Assembly (NCBI GenBank): GCA_002384205.1
Contig: DGBH01000020.1
Location: 1-5,841, forward strand
DNA from: Bacteroidetes bacterium UBA4009
Lineage (GTDB): Bacteria > Bacteroidota > Bacteroidia > NS11-12g > UBA9320
Length of the DNA stretch: 5,841 nucleotides
Direction of reading: 5' to 3'
The translations under genes and the position numbers were made by a program. Shown here one piece after another: positions 1 through 5,841 of the stretch (positions are counted from its first letter, which is position 1; each line of letters starts with the position of its first letter). The notes beneath the pieces were generated by a model. That model worked only from the letters and a program-made list of their open reading frames with translations. It was not told the origin of the DNA and did no database searches.

Positions 1-671
1 TAATGGGTCCCAATGGCAGCGGCAAAAGCACCTTGCTAAAAAGCATTATGGGTGTAGTTACTCCTACCAGCGGATTTACCAAGGTGTACGACCAAAGTCT
101 GAATGACGTAAGAGATCGAGTGAGCTATGTACCACAGCGACAAGATATAGACTGGGATTTTCCTGCAAGTGTTTGGGAAATAGTAGCTATGGGAAGATAC
201 CAAAAACGTGGGTTGTTTAAAAAACTATCATCTGAAGACAAGGACATAATTACCGACAGCCTAGAAAAAGTTAACATGCTAGGCTACGCCAAAAGACAAA
301 TAAGTCAACTCTCTGGCGGGCAGCAGCAGCGCGTATTTTTAGCTCGAGCTATTGCTCAGCAAGGTGATCTATTCCTAATGGACGAACCCTTTGCAGGGGT
401 AGATATTGCTACCGAAGAGATGATTATTTCCCTGCTAAAAGACATGAAAGAGGCGGGCAAAACCCTTGTTATTGTGCACCACGATTTGCACACTGCACAA
501 TCTTACTTTGACCACCTAGTTCTGCTCAACACTCGACTTATAGCAAGCGGGCCAACTGAAGAAGTTTTTACCGATCAAATACTCACGGACACCTATGGCG
601 GAAAGCTTACCACCATATCTAAAATAAGTCAAGAACTCGAAAACAAAGAATTTCCAATTCGGCATAAATGA
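1..671 (+). CDS. Metal (Mn/Fe/Zn-type) ABC transporter ATP-binding protein, 5' end outside window
   Basis: This is the cytoplasmic ATPase that powers import of a divalent metal through the two permeases encoded next to it. The visible 222 residues, numbered from the Met at position 3, hold all later ATPase motifs. They are Walker A GPNGSGKST (2-10), Q-loop Gln45 in VPQRQ, signature LSGGQQQR (103-110), Walker B LFLMDE (123-128), D-loop AGVD (131-134) and switch His160 in VHHDL. The stretch DWDFPASVWEIVAMGRY (50-66) is typical of the Mn/Fe branch (MntB/SitB/YtgB), more so than of ZnuC. The Met at position 3 is not the real start: it sits inside the Walker A region, and family members have about 30-40 residues before it, so the gene begins upstream of the window. 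The stop overlaps the next start by 4 nt (ATGA), which points to one operon. The family is certain; the exact metal is inferred. Confidence 0.95.
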   Translation, partial: MGPNGSGKSTLLKSIMGVVTPTSGFTKVYDQSLNDVRDRVSYVPQRQDIDWDFPASVWEIVAMGRYQKRGLFKKLSSEDKDIITDSLEKVNMLGYAKRQISQLSGGQQQRVFLARAIAQQGDLFLMDEPFAGVDIATEEMIISLLKDMKEAGKTLVIVHHDLHTAQSYFDHLVLLNTRLIASGPTEEVFTDQILTDTYGGKLTTISKISQELENKEFPIRHK

Positions 672-1957
672 TGGAATTTTGGGGACATATCACCACTTTT
701 TTTTCGGCTGAAAACTACACGCTTTTTGTCGTTGGAATAGGTTCTGGTATACTCTGTTTTGCCTCAGGCGTAGTGGGTACCTTTACCTATTTGCGAAAAC
801 GCGCTTTGATAGGTGACGTTATATCACACTCTGTATTACCGGGTGTAGCAATTGCTTTTATGTTAACCGGAGTAAAAAATCCTTTTTACTTCTTGATAGG
901 CGCTGTTATTTCTGGCTTGTTGGCCATTTGGATTGTGGATTACGTACAAGCCAAATCTAAGTTAAAACCAGATGCAATATTGGCACTTACCTTAAGCGTT
1001 TTCTTTGGTTTAGGAATTGTCTTACTCACTAAAATACAGCATAGCGGCAACGATGCACAGAGCGGCTTAGACAGTTTTTTATTTGGGAAAGCAGCATCCA
1101 TGAGCATAGCCGACGTAAAGCTTTTTTCAATTATTGCCGTTATAAATATTGCCTGTATTCTTATCTTCTTACGCGGTTTTAGCCTGGTGAGTTTTGATGA
1201 AAGCTATGCCCGGAGCGTTGGTTTTAATGTTAAATTTCTTAAATCATTTTTAGCACTTTTAACCGTACTTACGGTCGCTATTGGCGTGCAAGCCGTAGGC
1301 GTAGTGCTTATGGCTGCATTACTTATAACTCCTGCCGCCGGGGCTCGATTTTTAACCAATTCTATAATACGAATGCTGATGTACGCAGGTCTGTTTGGAT
1401 TTCTGAGTGGAGTGATAGGTGTTTTCATTAGCTACAGTGGGACTGGGATGCCCACAGGACCTTGGATTGTAGTGGTATTATCCCTATTTACCATCACAGC
1501 AATTATGCTTGGAAAACAACGTGGTGTTATTGCTCGACTAAAATTAAGAAAAGGAAACCATATCAAAATCAATAATGAGAACATATTGAAAGATATTTAC
1601 AAAATAGCAGATGATGGCCAAAAAACCATAGAAACATCAGCCCTATTGCAGCAAGAAAAATATGCTGTATCTGAACTGAAGGCTATTTTGAATCGCTTGG
1701 AAAAACAAGACTATTTAGATCAAGTACGTGGCTTTATCATACTAAGTGACCGAGGAAGAATAGCGGCAAGGGAAGTTATCCGTAAGCATAGATTATGGGA
1801 GATTTACTTGTCCAAGTATTTTCAAATGCAAGAGGACCATGTGCATGATGATGCCGAGGGTATAGAACACGTTATAACCCCAGAAATAGAAAAGCATTTA
1901 ATCAAACTCTTAGAAAGACCTGAAATAGACCCGCACCAAAGTGAAATCCCATACTAA
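668..1957 (+). CDS. Metal ABC permease fused to a C-terminal DtxR/MntR-type metal sensor (YtgCR-like)
   Basis: This is a 429-residue two-part protein. Residues 1 to about 283 form an ABC-3 family permease with about eight hydrophobic segments, the GDVISHSVLPG motif (49-59) and the ATPase-contact region GVVLMAALLITPAAGARFLT (211-230). Residues about 300-429 resemble an MntR/DtxR repressor: a winged helix-turn-helix (about 302-364), then the metal-binding and dimerisation domain. Conserved metal ligands are His374 and Glu378 (HRLWE), His393, and Glu397, Glu400 and His401 (AEGIEH). Glu397 stands where DtxR has Cys102 and MntR has Glu99, which favours manganese. The protein ends at the DPHxxxIP motif, so there is no SH3-like third domain. 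The permease alone would be about 280 residues, and the reading frame is unbroken through a basic linker (283-300). Chlamydial YtgCR has this layout and is cleaved to free its repressor. Start ATG 668 overlaps the ATPase gene; ATG 671 is an equal alternative. Confidence 0.93.
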   Translation: MMEFWGHITTFFSAENYTLFVVGIGSGILCFASGVVGTFTYLRKRALIGDVISHSVLPGVAIAFMLTGVKNPFYFLIGAVISGLLAIWIVDYVQAKSKLKPDAILALTLSVFFGLGIVLLTKIQHSGNDAQSGLDSFLFGKAASMSIADVKLFSIIAVINIACILIFLRGFSLVSFDESYARSVGFNVKFLKSFLALLTVLTVAIGVQAVGVVLMAALLITPAAGARFLTNSIIRMLMYAGLFGFLSGVIGVFISYSGTGMPTGPWIVVVLSLFTITAIMLGKQRGVIARLKLRKGNHIKINNENILKDIYKIADDGQKTIETSALLQQEKYAVSELKAILNRLEKQDYLDQVRGFIILSDRGRIAAREVIRKHRLWEIYLSKYFQMQEDHVHDDAEGIEHVITPEIEKHLIKLLERPEIDPHQSEIPY

Positions 1958-2817
1958 TGAATGATTTTTATACTATACTAACCGCTAGCCTTGTTGCTAT
2001 AAACTGCGCTTTAATGGGCGGTTTTTTAATGATGCGTAAAATGGTCATGATAGGGGATGCTATATCGCACGCTGTATTACCCGGCATATTTATGGCGTAT
2101 TACATCTCGGGTTCCACGGCTAGTTTACCTATACTTGCGGGGGCTGCTTTCAGTGGCATTCTTGCTACCTTAATGATAGAGTGGTTTACTAAAAAAGCAA
2201 GATTACAAAGCGATGCCGCAATTGGAGTTTCCTATACTTTGCTCTTTGCAATTGGTATCATACTCATCTCCAAATGGGGACAGAATGCAGACTTAGACCA
2301 ACAATGTGTGCTGTATGGAGAGATTGAACAAATATCCTTTTGGCTACAGCCTGTAGCCTTTGGCATAGTGTTACCCAAACAAACTATTATTCTATTGGCC
2401 GTTGCTGTACTCCTCATTGGAGCCGTTATTTGGGGTTACAAAGGGTTGTTTATTACTACGTTTGATCCTGACTTCGCACTTTCAACAGGAGTGGCAGTAA
2501 CCTTTTGGCATTACTTTTTAATGAGCGGTGTATCACTTACCACCGTAGTAAGTTTTGAATCCGTAGGCGCTATTTTAGTTATTGCCTTTTTATCGGGACC
2601 TCCGGCCATTGCCTACTTACTGACAGAAGATTTTAAAAAGATGCTCGTATTGGCTTGTCTTATCGGAATTTTATGCTCCATTGGTGGATATTATTCCGCT
2701 AAATGGCTGGATGTATCCGTAGCAGGAGCTATTTCTACCTTTATCGGATTGGTGTTTTTGGTTGTATTTATAGGCACTTCCGTCTTAAAACGTAAGGTAG
2801 ATGTAATATCTACCTAA
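1957..2817 (+). CDS. Metal ABC transporter permease, second subunit (YtgD/MntC/ZnuB-like)
   Basis: This 286-residue inner-membrane permease probably pairs with the permease half of the preceding fusion to form the metal channel. It has about eight hydrophobic segments (roughly 4-25, 39-50, 57-77, 87-106, 138-160, 183-210, 228-247 and 254-275). It carries the family motif GDAISHAVLPG (33-43) and the ATPase-contact region GAILVIAFLSGPPAIAYLLT (204-223). The DQQCVLYGEI stretch (114-123) resembles the YtgD/MntC side of the family. Length is normal for an unfused permease, and there is no regulator domain here, unlike its neighbour. The ATG shares one base with the stop of the fusion gene (TAATG), so translation is probably coupled. 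A hairpin at 2795-2815 runs into its stop codon. The family assignment is firm; the metal transported is inferred. Confidence 0.95.
   Translation: MNDFYTILTASLVAINCALMGGFLMMRKMVMIGDAISHAVLPGIFMAYYISGSTASLPILAGAAFSGILATLMIEWFTKKARLQSDAAIGVSYTLLFAIGIILISKWGQNADLDQQCVLYGEIEQISFWLQPVAFGIVLPKQTIILLAVAVLLIGAVIWGYKGLFITTFDPDFALSTGVAVTFWHYFLMSGVSLTTVVSFESVGAILVIAFLSGPPAIAYLLTEDFKKMLVLACLIGILCSIGGYYSAKWLDVSVAGAISTFIGLVFLVVFIGTSVLKRKVDVIST
2795..2815 (+). repeat. Perfect 8-bp inverted repeat (hairpin) overlapping the permease stop codon
   Basis: The arms AGGTAGAT (2795-2802) and ATCTACCT (2808-2815) pair perfectly around a 5-nt spacer, and the right arm includes the first base of the TAA stop (2815-2817). 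On the + strand it is followed by AAAATAATCTG, not a T-run, so it does not look like a standard intrinsic terminator. It could be a 3' RNA stem that protects or attenuates the upstream transcript. It could also be a dyad for a dimeric repressor, because its AGGT...ACCT arms recall the half-sites of DtxR-family operators. The symmetry is directly visible; its role is not. Confidence 0.5.
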
Positions 2818-2838
2818 AATAATCTGCATCTCCGTTCG

Positions 2839-2856
2839 ACTTTAGATATCTGAATT
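2839..2856. promoter_or_regulatory. Candidate operator: imperfect palindrome centred on AGATATCT
   Basis: TTTAGATATCTGAA (2841-2854) is symmetric except at one pair, with a perfect AGATATCT core. Counting 2839-2856, 7 of 9 pairs match. It lies in the only real intergenic gap of the window, upstream of the receptor gene and of the promoter-like sequence. Its TTTAG...CT.AA form is loosely like DtxR/MntR-family operators, and the TAGAT/ATCT arms also occur in the hairpin just before it. A DtxR-type sensor is encoded in the same operon, so it is a reasonable but unproven binding site. Short AT-rich palindromes also arise by chance. Confidence 0.3.
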
Positions 2857-2871
2857 ATTTAGTGCTTATCA

Positions 2872-2901
2872 TTGTACTTCTAAAGGGTTTTATAGATTTT
2901 G
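2872..2901 (+). promoter_or_regulatory. Possible Bacteroidota-type promoter for the receptor-lipoprotein pair
   Basis: TTG at 2872-2874 is followed 18 bp later by TAGATTTTG (2893-2901), a near match to the Bacteroidota -7 element TAnnTTTG with a -33 TTG. The -7-like element overlaps the TTG start chosen for the receptor. If this promoter is used, transcripts would begin just downstream and would favour the ATG at 2920. The match is weak and the region is AT-rich, so read-through from the ABC transporter genes is an equally good explanation for expression. Confidence 0.25.
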
Positions 2902-4776
2902 ACCGCAAAGAAGTACATAATGACACTCATTTTGGGTGCTTTAGTCTCGGTGTCTTGTGCACAGGATAGTGCTGCTTTTTTTACATTTACAGCTCAAGAT
3001 ATAGCGGCTAATAACATTTCTAATTTAGAAGAAGCGCTGCGACTCACTCCATTTTTTTATCAACTGAGAAGTAGTGACATTACTATAAATACCGCAGGTA
3101 ATTTACCCGCTAATTCAATAATCATATACAAAGACAACTTCCCACTTATGATGGACCAGAATATAGGGTATAACTTAAAAGCTATACCTATGTGGGATAT
3201 AGAGCGGATGGAACTATATACTAGTACCATTTCTATTGGCATAAAAAACAGTGGCTACCTCATTATTTACTTGCACACCTTTAAAGGTCCCAATTCACCA
3301 ATAAGTGCCTCTGCTCAGATTGTCAATAACTCTGCAAGTGATATTCATACTTCATTTTCAGTAGGACTCACCAATAGGATTCATACGGGACAGATTGCCG
3401 TAAACAGAAGTTTTACTTCCGCTCTTTTTGCGCTTGAAAACGAGCGTAAAACGGTTATTCAACCTACCGAGCGCTATGATGTAAATCTCAAGTATAGTTT
3501 TAAAATATTACGCAGTCTAACCCTCGATGTTGCTAGTAACCATAGTATGTTAACCCTCAAAAATAAAGGCCGCATATTAGAGGGGACCTCTAGGGTAAGA
3601 GACCAAACTACCCAATTTAGCAGTCATAATTTAAGTGGTCGCTTAAGTACTGCGCTTTCCCGATACCATACCCTTAGCCTTAGTGGATTGGTTAGCCGAA
3701 TAAGCAATGACATAACTATTTGGGACAAAGATTTAAGCACTGGCAAGCAGGACAAATACAATGACGCAATTGGTATCTACAGCTCAGGATTTGATTATGG
3801 CTATATGCAGTTGCTGCTTAAATCAGCTGGAAAGAAATTAAATTACAAATTAGGCATAGAACTTAGCAATACCATTGACAACCACTATTCCAATATAAAT
3901 GCAATAGCAACCCAATATGCAGATTATTCTTTATTTGGCCTATTTGAGTATCAATTTAGGAATACGTTCAAACTAGAAGGGGGAGTTAAAACCTTAAATA
4001 ATAATCTCACTAAACCAAAGGCAATGCCGATGGCTAAGCTAACCTTAGCGCCCACAAATGACGTGCAACTATCTGCATGTTTTCAGAAGAGTACATCCTA
4101 TCCGCAATTTAGCCAATGGTTTTATCCAAGTACCCTGACCAATACCTACCAAAATAATATTTTACTGGCGCCCACCGATTTAAGTACGCTGCATCTTAAT
4201 TTATTAATAAAGAAGGATATGATTACCATTAACAGTGGACTATTGTATAACAGAAACAACAAATTACCACGTAACGAGCTCAGCACCAAATGGCAAAATG
4301 AAAGCGAAACCTCAGGATCTGCTACCTACATAAGTATGAAGTATAAAGGTGATTTTTGGATGCTGCAACCTACCGCCATAATACACGGCACCAATGAGGT
4401 AAAAGACACCACTGGATTAAACTTTTTTCATCCAGAGTTAACCATATTGGGTAATTTGACCGTTCCCAAAACAGGACTAACTTGTTATACTGTATTGCGA
4501 TTAATAGGACAAAAAACCTCATCTGAATTAAAAAATGGCACTATCCTATTGAAGGAATATGACGCCATGAACAACGTAAACGCAGGCCTAAATTACGAAT
4601 TCCCGAGTAAAGTGCTCCAACTGGGTTTTGGGGTAATCAATGTGCTAAACAGTACACTAATTAATAGAACAACCTTCACCTTAACTGAAACAGCGATAAC
4701 CGAAGGCGGCTCTTTTGATTTAATTAATTCTAGACCCCGATCTTTTTACTTTAAACTAAAGTATACACTCAAGTGA
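2899..4776 (+). CDS. TonB-dependent outer-membrane receptor, small and divergent
   Basis: This is a predicted 625-residue outer-membrane gated barrel, probably importing heme or a metal complex with TonB energy. Residues 1-21 form a signal peptide (basic KK, hydrophobic core, SCA cut before Gln22). A plug-like domain follows (about 28-128): TAQDIAANNISNLEEALRLTP (31-51) and IPMWDIERMEL (96-106) fit the family pattern. The rest is alternating beta strands, ending with the barrel-like SRPRSFYFKLKYTLK (611-625). The usual YGxxAxGGVINI segment closing the plug is poorly kept (IGIKNSGYLIIYL, 113-125). No TonB box or N-terminal carboxypeptidase-like domain is visible, and the last residue is Lys rather than the common Phe. 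TTG 2899 was chosen because it gives the basic n-region; an in-frame TAG lies at 2893. ATG 2920, preceded by AAAGAAG, would remove both lysines. The stop overlaps the HmuY-like gene by 4 nt. The substrate is unknown. Confidence 0.8.
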   Translation: MTAKKYIMTLILGALVSVSCAQDSAAFFTFTAQDIAANNISNLEEALRLTPFFYQLRSSDITINTAGNLPANSIIIYKDNFPLMMDQNIGYNLKAIPMWDIERMELYTSTISIGIKNSGYLIIYLHTFKGPNSPISASAQIVNNSASDIHTSFSVGLTNRIHTGQIAVNRSFTSALFALENERKTVIQPTERYDVNLKYSFKILRSLTLDVASNHSMLTLKNKGRILEGTSRVRDQTTQFSSHNLSGRLSTALSRYHTLSLSGLVSRISNDITIWDKDLSTGKQDKYNDAIGIYSSGFDYGYMQLLLKSAGKKLNYKLGIELSNTIDNHYSNINAIATQYADYSLFGLFEYQFRNTFKLEGGVKTLNNNLTKPKAMPMAKLTLAPTNDVQLSACFQKSTSYPQFSQWFYPSTLTNTYQNNILLAPTDLSTLHLNLLIKKDMITINSGLLYNRNNKLPRNELSTKWQNESETSGSATYISMKYKGDFWMLQPTAIIHGTNEVKDTTGLNFFHPELTILGNLTVPKTGLTCYTVLRLIGQKTSSELKNGTILLKEYDAMNNVNAGLNYEFPSKVLQLGFGVINVLNSTLINRTTFTLTETAITEGGSFDLINSRPRSFYFKLKYTLK

Positions 4777-5774
4777 GAAACCTGTTCTACATAGCATTTG
4801 CGGTACTGTTAACTTCGTGTTTTGAGCCTGATGAAGTATTGCCAAAGCAAAAAGTAAATGAAATTACAATTAGACTTAATACCTCTACAAACCAATTCAC
4901 CTATGTAAACCTTAGCAATATTTTAAACAATAACATAGGGGTACAAACCCAATGGCAACTCAAGTTTCAGCATGCTGAAAATGCCTGGGCTATATACATC
5001 AATCCACTTGCCAAAGCAGGAATACATAATACAACTAATACCGATTTTAAAGCCATAAATTCTAGCTATGAGACCAGTAAAATCATATGGCAAGTAGATA
5101 TTCCTACACCATCCGGCACCTATCCTGCCATTGGTGCATGGGGAGATTATTCGTTTAGCAATCCCGAGTCCTACAATGACGTATATATAATGACTTGGGA
5201 GGAAACAGGCACCTATTATTTTTATAAATTTCAACTCTTAGACGCTACAGATTCTGCATATCATATTCGGTATGGTGCGCTTAATGATTCAGTAGGGCAA
5301 ACCAAATGGATTGTAAAAAATCAAAATTATGCCCACTCTTACTTTAGCCTAAAAGACGAGGCCCTTTTTACCCGCTTAGAGCCCAATAAAGAAGATTGGA
5401 ACATCTGTTTTACCTATATTTCAGACTCTACCAAACTACATCCTAATTTACCCCACATACCCACTGCTAATGCTTACTTTGGACTTTTTCAAACCCTCAA
5501 TATAAACCAAGATCTAAACAAGATATATCTCGATACATCTACCAGTTTTAATGAAATCGATTACTTTTATGCGCGTGATTTACCCTATACCCGCAAAGAC
5601 CAATTGCTAAGTCCATTTTTTAGGTGGGATTTTGTAGCTCAGCAAGCAAGTACTGAAAATGAAATCGTTTTAATCGTAAAAAACAAGGAAAAGTACTTTG
5701 CATTACAACCTACTTCAGTTAGTAGTCAAGGGATAGAAGCCCTAGAATTTAAGATTCGCGTAAAGCAATTGTAA
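4773..5774 (+). CDS. HmuY family surface lipoprotein (predicted heme- or metal-compound binding)
   Basis: This is a 333-residue predicted lipoprotein that probably captures ligand at the cell surface and passes it to the receptor encoded just before it. The signal peptide ends in the lipobox LTSC with Cys16 as the lipidated residue. The following FEPDE is acidic, as in Bacteroidota export signals that place lipoproteins on the outer face. HmuY-type features are two W-x-(L/I)-x-F modules, WQLKF (61-65) and WNICF (209-213), and the strand pair YYFYKFQL (148-155) and YHIRY (163-167). HmuY of Porphyromonas gingivalis binds heme through two histidines; equivalent residues cannot be assigned here by eye. 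The GTG start at 4773 overlaps the receptor stop (GTGA) and gives a complete signal peptide, so it is well supported. HmuY/HmuR pairs normally serve heme uptake; next to a metal ABC importer, another metal ligand is possible. Confidence 0.77.
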   Translation: MRNLFYIAFAVLLTSCFEPDEVLPKQKVNEITIRLNTSTNQFTYVNLSNILNNNIGVQTQWQLKFQHAENAWAIYINPLAKAGIHNTTNTDFKAINSSYETSKIIWQVDIPTPSGTYPAIGAWGDYSFSNPESYNDVYIMTWEETGTYYFYKFQLLDATDSAYHIRYGALNDSVGQTKWIVKNQNYAHSYFSLKDEALFTRLEPNKEDWNICFTYISDSTKLHPNLPHIPTANAYFGLFQTLNINQDLNKIYLDTSTSFNEIDYFYARDLPYTRKDQLLSPFFRWDFVAQQASTENEIVLIVKNKEKYFALQPTSVSSQGIEALEFKIRVKQL

Positions 5775-5777
5775 CCA

Positions 5778-5841
5778 TTAGCTAAAGTCAAAATTTGCTT
5801 CTTCAAATTTTCCGGAACTCATGAGTAAAATGTTATCCCCT
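5778..5841 (-). CDS. mpl: Mpl, UDP-N-acetylmuramate:tripeptide ligase, C-terminal 20 residues only
   Basis: Read on the minus strand, the window edge encodes GDNILLMSSGKFEEANFDFS followed by TAA (5780-5778). The pattern GDxILxMSxGxF matches the end of Mpl as recalled from E. coli (GDHILVMSNGGFGG). Mpl rejoins recycled L-Ala-gamma-D-Glu-meso-DAP tripeptide to UDP-MurNAc in the cytoplasm, in peptidoglycan recycling. The rest of the gene lies beyond the right edge. It runs against the lipoprotein gene with only 3 bp between the stop codons and no visible terminator hairpin in that gap. The fragment is short, so another Mur-ligase family member remains possible, but this end motif is distinctive. 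Confidence 0.68.
   Translation of the reverse strand, partial: GDNILLMSSGKFEEANFDFS

Noticed and set aside
697..704. Run of eight T bases near the start of the permease-sensor gene, considered as a phase-variable tract
   Set aside because: The frame is intact, T-runs of 7 also occur elsewhere in the window (2976-2982 and 3052-3058), and nothing else suggests phase variation.
1204..1428. Minus-strand open frame of 74 codons inside the permease-sensor gene
   Set aside because: It lies entirely opposite a well-supported gene and encodes a low-complexity product without recognisable motifs.
2232..2417. Minus-strand open frame of 61 codons inside the second permease gene
   Set aside because: It is a shadow of conserved permease coding sequence with no motif of its own.
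2795..2830. Intrinsic terminator after the second permease gene
   Set aside because: The stem is good, but an A-rich rather than T-rich stretch follows it on the + strand, and G+C content in the stem is low; it is reported only as an inverted repeat.
2899..2970. Lipoprotein signal at Cys20 of the receptor
   Set aside because: The residues before the Cys (SVS) do not fit a lipobox, and SCA before Gln22 fits ordinary signal peptidase I cleavage.
3060..3242. Minus-strand open frame of 60 codons inside the receptor plug region
   Set aside because: It is fully covered by the receptor gene, and its hydrophobic product reflects the complementary strand of beta-strand codons.
4923..5234. Minus-strand open frame of 103 codons opposite the lipoprotein gene
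   Set aside because: The + strand frame has a convincing lipoprotein signal, HmuY-type motifs and operon overlap. The reverse frame has no recognisable domain or credible start context.
1..5841. CRISPR array, tRNA or rRNA gene, insertion sequence or phage genes
   Set aside because: No direct repeat arrays, cloverleaf sequences, transposase motifs or terminal inverted repeats were seen; coding sequence fills almost the entire window.

Overview
The window looks like a piece of a Bacteroidota chromosome, probably flavobacteria-like. The reasons are the moderately AT-rich codon use (roughly 40% G+C by eye), the absence of clear Shine-Dalgarno sequences before most starts, a TonB-dependent receptor paired with an HmuY-type surface lipoprotein, and a lipoprotein signal followed by acidic residues. 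The genus cannot be named from this sequence alone.

Left part (1-2817): three tightly packed + strand genes encode the inner-membrane part of an ABC importer of the manganese/iron/zinc (Znu/Mnt/Ytg) class. They are an ATPase whose first residues lie outside the window, a permease fused in frame to a DtxR/MntR-type metal sensor, and a second permease. The genes overlap by 4 and 1 nt, so they are almost certainly co-transcribed and translationally coupled. The solute-binding protein is not in the window and may lie upstream. The order ATPase, permease-regulator fusion, permease matches chlamydial ytgB-ytgCR-ytgD, where the fusion is processed to release the repressor YtgR.

Junction (2796-2898): a perfect 8-bp hairpin overlaps the stop codon of the second permease. 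It is followed by an AGATATCT-centred imperfect palindrome and a possible Bacteroidota-type promoter. This short gap is the likely control point for the next pair of genes.

Right part (2899-5774): a small, divergent TonB-dependent outer-membrane receptor overlaps by 4 nt a predicted surface lipoprotein of the HmuY type. Together they look like an outer-membrane capture-and-import pair, classically for heme. Their position directly behind a metal ABC importer suggests one cell-envelope metal acquisition locus in which the fused sensor could control both layers; this is inference.

Right edge (5778-5841): the last 20 codons of a convergent minus-strand gene are visible. They match the C-terminal end of Mpl, the murein tripeptide recycling ligase, and mark the right boundary of the locus. 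Only 3 bp separate the two stop codons.
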